Shown piece after piece: positions 18,036-27,536 of a stretch of 64,000 bases of DNA; position 1 is the stretch's first letter; every line of letters starts with the position of its first letter. The position numbers and the translations under genes were made by a program. The DNA is from Hafnia alvei (GTDB lineage Bacteria > Pseudomonadota > Gammaproteobacteria > Enterobacterales > Enterobacteriaceae), in assembly GCF_900095695.1 (NCBI RefSeq), contig NZ_FMIQ01000067.1, forward strand, positions 25,314-89,313, written 5' to 3'. A model generated the notes under the pieces. The model was not told where the DNA came from. It did not search any database and saw nothing but the letters and a program-made list of their open reading frames with translations.

Positions 18036-19502
18036 TTATGCGCCTTCGAAGTGATACTTCATATCGGTATCGTGGGTCATTTGCGTCATGACATGGCGGG
18101 TAAGCTGTTCTGTCAGGCTAAGCGCATCCTGCATCACTTTATCTTCAAACGTTTGTAGAACCTTTTGCGCCTGCTGTGGCTGAGACTGATAGAGTTTCAG
18201 ATACTCTTTTTCCATCGCCGTTTGCTGAACCGCGGTATTTTTCTCAAATTGGGCATAGGCCTTTTCCACTTCAGGCGCATAGGCGTTGTAGTTTTGCATC
18301 ACGAGCGTTTGCAGCTGGCGATATTTCCAGCTCACCGAATCATCGCTGAATTTGTCGGTGCCTTTGTCATAGCCAGCAAGATAATGTTCCATCCCTTGGT
18401 AGTAAGGAACATACACGCTGAGCGACGGCATTCCGATGGCAACATAGGCCACTTCACCAATTGCTTTAGGAAGTTTTGGACGCACCTGAAGCACGTGAGA
18501 CTCTTGGGTTCGAAATACGGAAATAGGGCGATAAGCCTCTTTGGGATTGTTGTTGGCATACGGATCGTGTGCGGTTCCCTGATAGTGGTTACGCAGCGCG
18601 GCTTGAACATCAGCAACGGAAATTTTATGCGCGGGTTTCAAAAATACCGGGAACGCGGTGCCATCGGTGATGGTGGTTTTCAGCTCTGGATTGAACATGT
18701 GCTGCACTGTCCAAACGCGCGGGTAGTTGTAGGTGACATCGTTTTCAACGTCTTGTGAATAGGCCTTATGGAAGTCAAACTCGCCGTCTTTGAGATTGTA
18801 TAAACCGTACTGTTCGGCAAAGCTTATCAGCGTTTTCGACCCCAGATAGTTGGCTTTATCTTCAGGGTTATAGCTTCTTAAGCGCCCCTGATTAGCTGAA
18901 ACAAAGTATTGGTCGCGCGGCAATTTGGCAGCCATCCACTGGTGACCGCTGCCGGTTTCTAAATACCAAACTTCATGTTCGTCGACAAAAGCTACGCCAA
19001 ACCCTTCGCCAGCGCCTTTCTCTTCAATGATTTTGCCTAGCAGTTCTGCACCTTCACGAGCGCTATGGATCCTCGGCAGGATCACGTTTTCGATAGCGTC
19101 TTCGGTAATGCCGGTTTTCTCAACGTAGGGATCAAACTTAAGCACCTGCTGACCGTTATAGATGGTTTCCGTGGCGGTCATCCCAACGCCCGCCTCGTTA
19201 AAACCGACTTCGCCCATAGATAAATCGTTGGTATCAAAATCTGATATTGCGCTATAGCGCAGCGAGGTTTCTGGCAACGGATAGGTAAAGTCGTTGGCGT
19301 GGGACTTGAATTCCCCTTTTTGGTGTTCAACCCGAGGATGAATCAGGAAGTGTTTCGGGTTATTGGCGGAATAGTCTTCATTGCGCGCGACGATAAAAGA
19401 GCCGTCGCTTGAGGCTTCATTGCCGACCAAAATGGTGGTACATGCCATCGCGGGCGGAACGAGCAGGGCTGGAATGACGGCGGAGAGAATGCGTTTTTTC
19501 AT
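18036..19502 (-). CDS. C69 family dipeptidase (PipD/PepD-A type)
   Basis: This 488-residue protein belongs to the peptidase C69 N-terminal-nucleophile family. It begins with a signal-like segment MKKRILSAVIPALLVPPAMA followed directly by Cys21 in CTTILVGNEAS; Cys at this position is the expected nucleophile, exposed when the leader is removed. The family motif SDGSFIVARNEDY follows, and later regions (WYLETGSGHQW, YFVSANQGRLR) also match. It should cleave dipeptides, probably in the envelope. The gene is monocistronic, facing the hyb operon. Confidence 0.88.
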   Translation of the reverse strand: MKKRILSAVIPALLVPPAMACTTILVGNEASSDGSFIVARNEDYSANNPKHFLIHPRVEHQKGEFKSHANDFTYPLPETSLRYSAISDFDTNDLSMGEVGFNEAGVGMTATETIYNGQQVLKFDPYVEKTGITEDAIENVILPRIHSAREGAELLGKIIEEKGAGEGFGVAFVDEHEVWYLETGSGHQWMAAKLPRDQYFVSANQGRLRSYNPEDKANYLGSKTLISFAEQYGLYNLKDGEFDFHKAYSQDVENDVTYNYPRVWTVQHMFNPELKTTITDGTAFPVFLKPAHKISVADVQAALRNHYQGTAHDPYANNNPKEAYRPISVFRTQESHVLQVRPKLPKAIGEVAYVAIGMPSLSVYVPYYQGMEHYLAGYDKGTDKFSDDSVSWKYRQLQTLVMQNYNAYAPEVEKAYAQFEKNTAVQQTAMEKEYLKLYQSQPQQAQKVLQTFEDKVMQDALSLTEQLTRHVMTQMTHDTDMKYHFEGA

Positions 19503-19690
19503 TGGAATAGCCTTTCGTCATGCGTGAGAGAAATTTTTTAGGCTTTTAACCTATGCCTCTGATTTTGATATGACAATGAAAGGGCGTGATTATATCGGAT
19601 GATAGCTGTCTGCTTTTATGGCCATATTGGCCGGTAAAGTGTCCATTATCGTGAGGTTCCACGGCGTAAGGTGGCGAAAAAAACAGCTTT

Positions 19691-19710
19691 ATTTGTGATT
19701 AAAATCACAA
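19691..19710. promoter_or_regulatory. consensus CRP site upstream of ycdZ
   Basis: TGTGATTAAAATCACA fits TGTGA-N6-TCACA exactly, flanked by TT and AT. A weaker copy, TGTGATGCAAGTCAAC, lies at 19746-19761. Both are in the 314-base gap between the divergent dipeptidase gene and ycdZ; nothing else is evident there. Confidence 0.75.
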
Positions 19711-19816
19711 TAAAATGTAATCATACAAACACGTCACTTTGTATTTGTGATGCAAGTCAACGAATATCCTGTTCCCATCGTTAAACTACTTTTTTTGAAT
19801 ACGTGAGATTTCCATC

Positions 19817-20326
19817 ATGAATGTTTTGGTTGCTATTGCCATCACCACCGGCATCCTTTCTGGCATTTGGGGCTGGGTTGCCGTGAGCCTTGGCCTGCTA
19901 AGCTGGGCGGGTTTTCTCGGTTGTACTGCCTATTTCGCCTGTCCGCAGGGCGGCTTGAAAGGTTTTGGCATCAGCCTGTGCACGCTGCTCAGCGGTGTAT
20001 TCTGGGCCGAAGTGATCATTTATGGTGGGGCTCTACGACCAGAGTGGACGATCCTAGGCTACGTACTGACCGGGATCGTGGCTTTTCTGATGTGTATTCA
20101 GGCGCAGCAACGCTGGCTAGCGTTCGTACCCGGTACCTTTATCGGTGCGTGCGCAACCTTCGCTGCAAACGGCGATTGGAAGATGGTGGTTCCTTCGCTG
20201 TTAGTCGGCTTAGTCTTTGGCTACGCGATGAAAAACAGCGGATTGTGGCTGGCGGCACGTAAGCAAAATCAGTCAGTGCAGCAAAATCAAAACGTAGATG
20301 CAGATAGCAAGTCGATCAGCTCGTAA
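19817..20326 (+). CDS. ycdZ: DUF1097 inner-membrane protein YcdZ
   Basis: This 169-residue membrane protein is nearly identical in its first 50 residues to E. coli YcdZ (for example ITTGILSGIWGWVAVSLGLL and GFLGCTAYFACPQGG). It has about five hydrophobic helices and a polar Gln/Asn-rich tail. The family is DUF1097 and its function is not established. A consensus CRP site about 110 bases upstream and a second weaker one suggest control by carbon status. The start ATG is at the beginning of the conserved MNVLVAIAITTG. Confidence 0.9.
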   Translation: MNVLVAIAITTGILSGIWGWVAVSLGLLSWAGFLGCTAYFACPQGGLKGFGISLCTLLSGVFWAEVIIYGGALRPEWTILGYVLTGIVAFLMCIQAQQRWLAFVPGTFIGACATFAANGDWKMVVPSLLVGLVFGYAMKNSGLWLAARKQNQSVQQNQNVDADSKSISS

Positions 20327-20465
20327 TCAGTTACAGCAAAACTGCCATCGATAACGTGCCCATTAGCGTGTGACTTCACGATTCCTTCCAGATGATTTAA
20401 TTTGCATCTTTTGGTGGAGTGAGGATATTTAGCGCTAATGGAAAACACGGATGGAGTAATTGATC

Positions 20466-20828
20466 ATGGACGGTTCGTTTGCTATTGCTTTATGGTCATC
20501 ATTTCTGTCTGTTATCTATCTTATCGCTTTATCCGTTGTGATCCTCGGTGCTTGTAGCAAGAGCCTTAAATGCCGTCATATTTTATTCTGGGTTGAAGCT
20601 CCGCAAATTATATCGGTGTTTTTATTCTCTGTAGGGATGCACTGGCACTGGTGGCGATATGTAAATGGTGGCGTGCTGGGCATTGTTCTTTTCTCAGTTG
20701 TTCCAATCCTTTTGTCACTTATCGTCGCAATATTAGTGAGCCGCTGGCTAGGTCATCCTTTCCATTTGTGGATTGTTTGCCACATCATTTTTATCACTTT
20801 GCTATGGTCAATCATTTCTCGTTTTTAA
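20466..20828 (+). CDS. hypothetical membrane protein, 120 residues
   Basis: I do not recognise this protein. The start chosen is ATG at 20466 (MDGSFAIALWSSF), with GGAG 11 bases upstream; a TTG two codons earlier is an alternative. The product has about four hydrophobic stretches, and a short loop CSKSLKCRHILFW links the first two. It is rich in His and Trp near MHWHWWRY and SRWLGHPFHLW. It stands between ycdZ and menF in the same direction with gaps on both sides. Confidence 0.6.
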   Translation: MDGSFAIALWSSFLSVIYLIALSVVILGACSKSLKCRHILFWVEAPQIISVFLFSVGMHWHWWRYVNGGVLGIVLFSVVPILLSLIVAILVSRWLGHPFHLWIVCHIIFITLLWSIISRF

Positions 20829-21001
20829 CTACAGCTTGATACTGCCTTGCGAGCGAGTTGCCATGTTGGTAAACATTGGGGCAGAGACAAAATAGGTCTG
20901 TTGATAGCTGCTAAATGTTAATAAATGGCGGGTTTTTCACCATTTACTCGCTGGCTGCGCCGATAACTCTTCTGGTTGCTTTCCTTCTTATTAATCCACC
21001 G

Positions 21002-21007
21002 TATAAT
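21002..21007 (+). promoter_or_regulatory. candidate -10 element for menF
   Basis: TATAAT lies 34 bases before the proposed GTG start of menF, with only weak -35 matches (CTTTCC at 17-bp spacing). It overlaps the upstream in-frame codons, which supports starting translation at the GTG rather than at the upstream ATG. Confidence 0.45.
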
Positions 21008-21040
21008 TCCACACTTCTTCTTAAGCCGCCCGAGGTTGTC

Positions 21041-22366
21041 GTGGTTCATCTTTCCGTCCTGGTAGAACGCATCATTCCTTTGTTACGCCAAGCCGCTGCC
21101 GAGCAATCGGGGCTGGTACGTATTGCGCTGCCTTGCAGTTTGAAAGATGGAACACAAATGTTGGAGTGGTTGGCGTCGCAGCCGCTGTTTCCTCAATTCT
21201 ATTGGCGACACCGCGATGGCGCTGAAGAAGCCGCGGTGTGTGGTGCGGTGCGCACGTTTACCGACGCCGAGCAGGCGCAGAAATTTGTTCAGGAAAATGG
21301 CTGCCCTGAGCTCCGCATTTGGGGGCTAAACGCGTTCGGTCAGGTGGAGTTGGATGGTTACGGCACGATTAACAGCCTGCTGTTTTTGCCGCGCATTGCG
21401 CTGATGCGTCATGCCGGTAAGGCTGAGCTGGTGGTGAACCTGTACGGTGAATCATCGCTGGATCAAGATCTGGAACTCGCGCTGCGTGATTTAGCGGCGC
21501 TGTGCGCTATTCAGCCATTGCCAACCTTACACACTGACGTTCTCGCCGCGCATCATCAGCCCGATCATGATGCTTGGTGTGATTTGCTCAATAATGCGCT
21601 GGCTGAAATTGAGCGCAAAGCATTTGAAAAAGTGGTGCTGGCACGTCGTACCACGTTAAAACTTTCGCTACCGCTGCGTGCCGCACAATTTTTAGCGGCA
21701 AGCCGCGCCGTGAACCACCGTTGCTATCATTTCATGCTGGCGTTAGCGCCAGAGCGGGCGTTCTTAGGTTCATCGCCGGAAAGATTATATCGTCGCCAAA
21801 GCCTATCGCTGGAAACAGAAGCTTTGGCCGGCACCGTTGCCAGCGGCAATAGTGATGCGCAAGCGCAAGAAAATGCGCAGTGGCTGATGTCAGATCGAAA
21901 AAACCAGCATGAAAACTTATTGGTGGTGGATGATATTTGTCAGCGTTTGCAGGGCGGGGCGCAAGCTCTCGATGTGATGCCTGCTGAAGTCATCCGTTTG
22001 CGTAAGGTCCAGCATTTGCGTCGGCCAATCCATGCCACGCTGATGCAGTCTAACGATGCTGATTGCCTACGCCGTTTGCAGCCGACCGCAGCGGTGGCAG
22101 GATTACCGCGTGAACCCGCGCGCCAATTTATCATGCAGGATGAGCCTTTTGACCGTGGCTGGTATGCGGGCTCGGCAGGCTATTTGGCACAGGATCAGGC
22201 TGAGTTTGCCGTGGCATTGCGATCGGCGTTAATTGAACATGATTATATTCATCTTTATGCCGGAGCGGGCATCGTGGCGGGTTCAGATCCCGAGCAAGAG
22301 TGGTTAGAGATTGAAAACAAAGCAGCGGGTCTGAGAACGCTGCTGGAAAGCGATATTTCGCTGTAA
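21041..22366 (+). CDS. menF: isochorismate synthase MenF
   Basis: MenF converts chorismate to isochorismate, the first step of menaquinone synthesis. I choose the GTG at 21041, which follows GAGG with 5-base spacing and gives 441 residues, close to E. coli MenF (431). An ATG at 20915 would add 42 hydrophobic residues unlike the family. The chorismate-binding core is clear: VVLARRTTLKL, FLGSSPERLYRR, ETEALAGTVA, and the C-terminal YAGAGIVAGSDPEQEWLEIENKA. In E. coli menD follows directly; here six sugar-related genes intervene. Confidence 0.93.
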   Translation: MVHLSVLVERIIPLLRQAAAEQSGLVRIALPCSLKDGTQMLEWLASQPLFPQFYWRHRDGAEEAAVCGAVRTFTDAEQAQKFVQENGCPELRIWGLNAFGQVELDGYGTINSLLFLPRIALMRHAGKAELVVNLYGESSLDQDLELALRDLAALCAIQPLPTLHTDVLAAHHQPDHDAWCDLLNNALAEIERKAFEKVVLARRTTLKLSLPLRAAQFLAASRAVNHRCYHFMLALAPERAFLGSSPERLYRRQSLSLETEALAGTVASGNSDAQAQENAQWLMSDRKNQHENLLVVDDICQRLQGGAQALDVMPAEVIRLRKVQHLRRPIHATLMQSNDADCLRRLQPTAAVAGLPREPARQFIMQDEPFDRGWYAGSAGYLAQDQAEFAVALRSALIEHDYIHLYAGAGIVAGSDPEQEWLEIENKAAGLRTLLESDISL

Positions 22367-22386
22367 TTAAGCAACAAATTATATTG

Positions 22387-22428
22387 AAGGCTAAAGATTG
22401 ACGTCAATTTTTGGCCTTTTTTATTTTT
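22387..22428 (+). terminator. probable terminator after menF; AT-rich gap to cmtB
   Basis: An imperfect hairpin (AAGGCTAAA...TTTTTGGCCTT around the palindrome ATTGACGTCAAT) is followed by T-rich DNA, 20 bases after menF. The rest of the 363-base gap to cmtB is AT-rich with several TATAAT-like hexamers (for example at 22513 and 22558) but no gene I can support. Confidence 0.65.
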
Positions 22429-22729
22429 ATGATGATATCTTTCCCATGTTATTTCTTATGCAATAGTATAAGTGTGAAACTCATCACTAAATTAAACATT
22501 GTTACTCGATTTTATAATTGGAACTTGGTTCACAAAAGGTATATTGATTTGTTATTTTATAATCTAACTGTAATTTTCTTACCATAGTATTTGAGAGTGT
22601 CATAACAAAATACCGGCAAATTATCTATTTACTGAGAGCTAGATCTAATTTTTCATTCTCTTTTTCCCACTTTATATTTAGCGTAATCTCTTCCCATCAG
22701 ATATTTGTGATTAATATTGAGGGGGAAGT

Positions 22730-23176
22730 ATGTCTGGTCTTATTTCTTTTTTTCCTGAGAATGCGTTTCACGTTGTTGATTCTGTTGATGATTGGCGTCA
22801 TGCCATTGATATCGTTACCGCTCCCTTAACGGCAAGCCATAGGATTGAAGCTAGATACTGCACGGCGATTAAAACGGCCACTCAAGAATTAGGTCCCTAT
22901 TATGTATTAGGCGCCGGCGTGGCAATGCCTCATGCAAGACCAGAAGAGGGCGTTATTGATACGGCACTTTCGATGGTTTTAGTGAGAGGTGGCGTAGATT
23001 TTGGCACAGGAACAGAAAAGGTCACCATATTAATTTGTTTGGCCGCTAAAGATGCAGACTCGCATATATATGCTATCCAGGCATTATGCGAAATATTAAG
23101 CGATGGTGAAGTTATCAATGAAATAAACAATGCGTGCGATGCATTGGCATTACAGGAAATAATAAAAAGATATTAA
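22730..23176 (+). CDS. cmtB: mannitol-type PTS EIIA component CmtB
   Basis: This 148-residue protein is a PTS EIIA of the mannitol/fructose class. The phosphorylated histidine lies in GAGVAMPHARPEEG (His68), and the later NNACDALALQEI end is family-typical. It takes phosphate from HPr and passes it to CmtA. The ATG follows GAGGGGGAAGT. It is the first gene of a co-directional cluster cmtB-cmtA-yggP-yggF-yggD-yggC; the same six genes form one cluster in E. coli near tktA, where their substrate is unproven. Confidence 0.9.
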   Translation: MSGLISFFPENAFHVVDSVDDWRHAIDIVTAPLTASHRIEARYCTAIKTATQELGPYYVLGAGVAMPHARPEEGVIDTALSMVLVRGGVDFGTGTEKVTILICLAAKDADSHIYAIQALCEILSDGEVINEINNACDALALQEIIKRY

Positions 23177-23267
23177 TTTTTCATCATAATTAAAGTTGAA
23201 ATATAACTGATGTGTAAAAATATTTTTTAAATCGTAGTATATAAATAACCTAGCTAAGGAATGTCTA

Positions 23268-24698
23268 ATGACTGAAAGATCTCTGCGCGCCAGAGTGCAA
23301 TACTTTGGTGGGTTTTTAACTGCAATAGTAATCCCCAATATTGGTGCTTTTATTGCCTGGGGATTTATTACTGCGCTATTTATTCCAACAGGATGGGTGC
23401 CCAATGTGCATTTTGGTGCAATGGTTGACCCGATGATCACCTATTTATTGCCATTACTTATTGGCTATACCGGTGGGCAATTGATCGGGGGAAAACGTGG
23501 TGGCGTTATGGGTGCCATCGGTACCATGGGGGTTATTATTGGCGCGAGTATTCCAATGTTTATTGGCGCAATGGTATTAGGCCCGTTGGGTGGCTGGATT
23601 ATTCGTGAATTTGATAAACGCATTGAAGGAAGGATCCCCGCTGGATTTGAGATGGTAGTGAATAACTTCTCACTGGGGATCTTGGGGATGATCCTCGCAC
23701 TGCTGGCGTATGAGATTATTGGCCCAGCGGTAATGTACGCCAACAACGTGGTTAAGTCTGGGATTGAAGCCTTGGTATCAACCGGTTTTTTACCTTTACT
23801 GTCGGTAATTAATGAGCCAGCTAAGGTACTCTTCCTTAATAATGCTATCGACCAGGGCGTGTATTATCCGCTTGGTATGCAAGATACCGCGAAAACCGGT
23901 AAATCTATTTATTTTATGGTGGCATCTAATCCCGGTCCCGGTTTAGGTATGTTATTGGCGTTTGCACTATTTGGCAAAGGGATGAGTAAACGTTCTGCGC
24001 CTGGCGCTATGATTATTCATTTTCTCGGCGGAATTCATGAACTCTATTTTCCCTATGTCTTAATGAAACCATTGATGATTTTGGCCATGATTGGTGGAGG
24101 AATGTGTGGGATTTTTGTTTTTGATTTAATGAATGCGGGTTTGGTTGCGGGGCCTAGTCCGGGGTCAATCTTTGCGTATCTTGCTTTGACTCCACGCGGT
24201 GGGTTTATGGCTACCTGTGCCGGGGTATTAGCTGGAACCGTCGCTTCATTTTTAATTGCTTCACTGATCTTAAAACTAGAGCGCAAGGTTGAAGAAGATG
24301 AAGACTTCACCGTTTCGCAGCAGGTATTGCAACAAATGAAGCAAGAGGGTAAAGCAGGCGAGCATGTATCAGCGCCAGCTGCCGATAATACTATTCATTT
24401 TATTGCATTTGCTTGCGATGCGGGAATGGGCTCAAGTGCCATGGGGGCAACGACCTTCCGTAAGCGAATTGAAAAAGCAGGACTGGATATTATTGTTAAA
24501 CATTTCTCTATAGAAAATGTTCCGCCAGATGCTGATTTGGTGGTGGTACATAGCAGCCTTGAAGATCGTGCAAAAATGATCGTGAAACAGCCAATGTTGG
24601 TGATTAAAAACTATTTAGGTGACGTTAAGCTTGATCGGTTACTTGATGATTTGACTCATTCGAAACGCGATCTTTCGCCTTTATTACAACCAGAATAA
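23268..24698 (+). CDS. cmtA: mannitol-type PTS EIICB component CmtA
   Basis: The 476-residue protein has a membrane EIIC domain (about residues 1-335) with mannitol-permease hallmarks (YFGGFLTAIVIPNIGAF, GPSPGSI, LGGIHELYFPY). A cytoplasmic EIIB domain follows, with phosphocysteine Cys383 in FACDAGMGSSAM. A fused EIIA domain is absent and is supplied by CmtB. It should transport and phosphorylate a hexitol or related polyol. The substrate may not be mannitol, since the neighbours encode a dehydrogenase and a sugar bisphosphatase. Confidence 0.92.
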   Translation: MTERSLRARVQYFGGFLTAIVIPNIGAFIAWGFITALFIPTGWVPNVHFGAMVDPMITYLLPLLIGYTGGQLIGGKRGGVMGAIGTMGVIIGASIPMFIGAMVLGPLGGWIIREFDKRIEGRIPAGFEMVVNNFSLGILGMILALLAYEIIGPAVMYANNVVKSGIEALVSTGFLPLLSVINEPAKVLFLNNAIDQGVYYPLGMQDTAKTGKSIYFMVASNPGPGLGMLLAFALFGKGMSKRSAPGAMIIHFLGGIHELYFPYVLMKPLMILAMIGGGMCGIFVFDLMNAGLVAGPSPGSIFAYLALTPRGGFMATCAGVLAGTVASFLIASLILKLERKVEEDEDFTVSQQVLQQMKQEGKAGEHVSAPAADNTIHFIAFACDAGMGSSAMGATTFRKRIEKAGLDIIVKHFSIENVPPDADLVVVHSSLEDRAKMIVKQPMLVIKNYLGDVKLDRLLDDLTHSKRDLSPLLQPE

Positions 24699-24730
24699 AA
24701 ACGACTAAAGCACACTGCTGGAGATTAATT

Positions 24731-25996
24731 ATGGATACCAAGGTTGCCGCTATTTATGGCAAAAATGATGTCAGAATTCGGGAATTTACCCTTCCTAAAA
24801 TAAGCCCAGACGAACTGTTAGTTAAAGTTATTTCGGATAGCGTTTGTTTATCAACGTATAAAGCCGCATTGTTAGGGAGTGAGCATAAACGCGTACCTAA
24901 TGATATAGAACAACATCCAGCCATTACGGGGCATGAATGTGCAGGGATTATTGTTGAGGTAGGCGATAATTTAAATGGAAAATATCAGATTGGGGATAAA
25001 TTTGTTTTGCAACCAGCTATGGGGCTGCCGAGTGGATATTCCGCTGGCTATAGCTACGAATACTTCGGCGGCAATGCAACCTATATGATTATTCCAAAAG
25101 TTGCCATCGATCTCGGGTGCGTTCTGCCTTATTCCGGTGATTATTTTGCCGTGGCATCGCTGGCTGAACCGATGTGCTGCATTATTGGTGCATTTCACGC
25201 TAATTTTCATACCACACCCTATGTTTATGAGCACCGGATGGGAATCGTCGCCGGTGGAAATTTAGCGCTGCTCGCTTGTGCGGGGCCAATGGGGTTGGGC
25301 GCTATCGATTATGCGATCCACGGGCCTGTAAAACCGGGGCGTATCGTCGTGACCGATATTGATGAGGCGCGATTGGCGAGAGCAAAAGCATTGCTACCGC
25401 CTTCCTTGGCACTGCAACAGGGAATCGAACTTATTTACCTTAACGTGGCGGATTGTCTTGATCCTCAGGCAAGGCTGATGGATATCAGCTCAGGTCGTGG
25501 CTATGACGATGTATTTGTTTTTGCCGCCGTTGAGCCGGTGGTGGAAATGGCGGGTCGTGTGCTGGCTGAAGATGGTTGCTTGAACTTTTTTGCAGGGCCA
25601 ACCAATTCGGCTTTTACTGTGCCTCTGAATTTTTATGATGTGCATTACAACGGCACTCACGTGGTTGGCACATCGGGTGGCTCTACCGACGATATGGTTG
25701 AGGCCTTAGCCCTCTCATCATCAGGAGTGCTGGATCCTTCTTATATGGTCACCCATATCGGTGGTTTAGACGCGGTTCCTAAGACCGTGTTGGAATTGCC
25801 GCATATACCGGGTGGTAAGAAACTGATCTATAACCATATTTCATTGCCTTTAACCGCCATTGATGATTTTAACAAGCGGGGAGAAACCGAGCCGCTGTTT
25901 GCGGAATTGGCGAAACGTGTACAGTCAACTCATGGCGTATGGAACGCTCAGGCTGAAGCTTATTTGCTCGCATACTTCAACGCTGAAGCGATGTGA
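24731..25996 (+). CDS. yggP: zinc-type alcohol dehydrogenase-like YggP
   Basis: This 421-residue protein belongs to the medium-chain dehydrogenase superfamily. The N-terminal domain shows ATGHECAGIIVEVG-like sequence (here ITGHECAGIIVEVG, His-Glu zinc motif) and a nucleotide-binding region from LLACAGPMGLGAIDYA to VVTDIDEARLARA. By context it should oxidise the phosphorylated product of the CmtAB PTS, much as sorbitol-6-phosphate dehydrogenases do, but no reaction is proven. It starts at an ATG behind GGAGATTAATT and ends 11 bases before yggF. Confidence 0.88.
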   Translation: MDTKVAAIYGKNDVRIREFTLPKISPDELLVKVISDSVCLSTYKAALLGSEHKRVPNDIEQHPAITGHECAGIIVEVGDNLNGKYQIGDKFVLQPAMGLPSGYSAGYSYEYFGGNATYMIIPKVAIDLGCVLPYSGDYFAVASLAEPMCCIIGAFHANFHTTPYVYEHRMGIVAGGNLALLACAGPMGLGAIDYAIHGPVKPGRIVVTDIDEARLARAKALLPPSLALQQGIELIYLNVADCLDPQARLMDISSGRGYDDVFVFAAVEPVVEMAGRVLAEDGCLNFFAGPTNSAFTVPLNFYDVHYNGTHVVGTSGGSTDDMVEALALSSSGVLDPSYMVTHIGGLDAVPKTVLELPHIPGGKKLIYNHISLPLTAIDDFNKRGETEPLFAELAKRVQSTHGVWNAQAEAYLLAYFNAEAM

Positions 25997-26007
25997 GGGA
26001 GGTTGTC

Positions 26008-26979
26008 ATGGAACAATTGGCTTACGGTGTTTTACGCGCCACGGAGCAGGCCGCACTGGCTGCATGGCCCTTAATCGGCTGCGGAGATAAAAACCAAATT
26101 GATGGCGAAGCGGTATCGGCAATGCGTCAGAGTTTGAATCAGATGCCCATGCGGGGACGCATTGTGATTGGTGAGGGGGAAATCGATCGCGCGCCGATGC
26201 TATACATTGGCGAGGCGCTGGGCCTAGGGACGGGGCGGGAGATTGATATCGCGGTAGATCCCATCGAAGGGACACGTATGGTCTCGGTAGGGCAGCATAA
26301 CGCACTTTCTGTTTTGGCGTTCGCGCCCTATGGTTGCTTATTACATGCGCCGGATATGTATATGCGTAAGCTGGCAGTCTGTCCTGACGCTAAGGGGGTT
26401 ATCGACCTTAACCACACGCTGGAAGAGAATTTACGTGCTGTCGCTGAAAAGTTGGCTAAGCCGCTATCGCAATTGCAAGTGGTGATATTGGATAAACCAA
26501 GGCACCGTGACGATATCCAACGGCTCAATCGACTAGGCGTGAAGGTTAGCGTATTACCCGATGGCGACGTGGCAGGCAGCATTATGCTATGCCAACCGGA
26601 TTCTGGGTTGGATGTGATGTACACCGTTGGTGGTGCGCCAGAAGGCGTGCTTTCCGCCTGTGCGGTGAAGGTGATGGGAGGCGATATGCAAGCGATGCTG
26701 ATTGACAGTGTTGAAGCGAAAGGTGGGAGTGCCAGTAATCAAGAGATTGCGCAGCAAGAGCGGCAACGTTGTGCACAAATGGGCGTTGAGGTTGACCGCG
26801 TTTACACCCTAAATCAAATGGTCCATACTGACGAAATTCTTTTTTCGGCCACCGGCGTCACTAAAGGGGATTTAACCGAAGGCGTGCGAAAAATAGAGGG
26901 GAAATTACAAACGCAAACTCTCTTTTTAAACGGTATGGATAAAACGCAGCGCTTAATAAATACACTTTATGAAAGGTAA
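26008..26979 (+). CDS. yggF: class II fructose-1,6-bisphosphatase YggF (GlpX-like)
   Basis: YggF is a GlpX-family sugar bisphosphatase (323 residues from the ATG behind GAGGGAGGTTGTC; an in-frame start at 25993 overlaps yggP). Metal and substrate motifs are visible: IGCGDKNQIDGEAV, IVIGEGEIDRAPMLYIGE and DPIEGT. It hydrolyses the C1 phosphate of fructose-1,6-bisphosphate in known relatives. Its presence next to a PTS and a dehydrogenase suggests a bisphosphorylated intermediate in this pathway, which is inference. Confidence 0.92.
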   Translation: MEQLAYGVLRATEQAALAAWPLIGCGDKNQIDGEAVSAMRQSLNQMPMRGRIVIGEGEIDRAPMLYIGEALGLGTGREIDIAVDPIEGTRMVSVGQHNALSVLAFAPYGCLLHAPDMYMRKLAVCPDAKGVIDLNHTLEENLRAVAEKLAKPLSQLQVVILDKPRHRDDIQRLNRLGVKVSVLPDGDVAGSIMLCQPDSGLDVMYTVGGAPEGVLSACAVKVMGGDMQAMLIDSVEAKGGSASNQEIAQQERQRCAQMGVEVDRVYTLNQMVHTDEILFSATGVTKGDLTEGVRKIEGKLQTQTLFLNGMDKTQRLINTLYER

Positions 26980-27017
26980 GTTGTTAGCCACATCGCCAAC
27001 GGTTATTTGGGGTCGCA

Positions 27018-27533
27018 ATGATATCGATGGATGAAGATAAAATTATTGAGCTGCTTGAGTCGGAGAAAGAGCTTAGTGGATTTATGGCTCAGGCAAATCA
27101 GATCCTTTATTCTACATTACGTTATTTTTTACCTTACGTATTTGTCAGCGATCCTGATATCCAAGAGTATGCTGTTAAGCCGTTATTGGCCAAAGCAGGT
27201 CCGTTGGACGATATCTATGTTGCATTACGGTTGATCTATGCTTTGGGACAGATGCGCAGAGAAGTTTATGCAGATATATTTAGTTTTATTCAGTTTAATG
27301 AATATATTTACTCGCGTGCGAAAACGATGCCTTTCGATCATGAAATGGTTTATGAGTTTATTAATAATCTTCGCACCATCAGTGAGACGGATTTTTCAGT
27401 TCGTGCTGTTAATGAAATGCGCTTTGCAGACTTCGCTATATATAGCCGTACGCGTTGCATTTCTCTGATTAAAACTAGCCTGTCATTAGCCGTAATGACC
27501 ATCGTTAAAGAATTAGATCCTGCGAGAGCCTGA
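27018..27533 (+). CDS. yggD: MtlR family protein YggD
   Basis: This 171-residue protein is a member of the MtlR family, named after the mannitol operon repressor. It has no helix-turn-helix that I can see. The E. coli homologue has also been reported as a fumarase (FumE), so the role is unsettled. By position in a mannitol-type PTS cluster a regulatory role is reasonable. The ATG follows TTTGGGGTCGCA; a second Met three codons later is possible. It ends three bases before yggC. Confidence 0.85.
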   Translation: MISMDEDKIIELLESEKELSGFMAQANQILYSTLRYFLPYVFVSDPDIQEYAVKPLLAKAGPLDDIYVALRLIYALGQMRREVYADIFSFIQFNEYIYSRAKTMPFDHEMVYEFINNLRTISETDFSVRAVNEMRFADFAIYSRTRCISLIKTSLSLAVMTIVKELDPARA

Positions 27534-27536
27534 AGC

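Noticed and set aside
18165..18758. 197-codon frame antisense to the C69 dipeptidase gene
   Set aside because: It lies entirely inside a well-conserved gene on the other strand, has no ribosome-binding site that stands out, and its composition is that of an antisense frame.
20915..21040. Upstream ATG start for menF with a hydrophobic N-terminus
   Set aside because: It is absent from MenF proteins, includes a TATAAT promoter hexamer, and the GTG at 21041 has a better ribosome-binding site and yields the family length.
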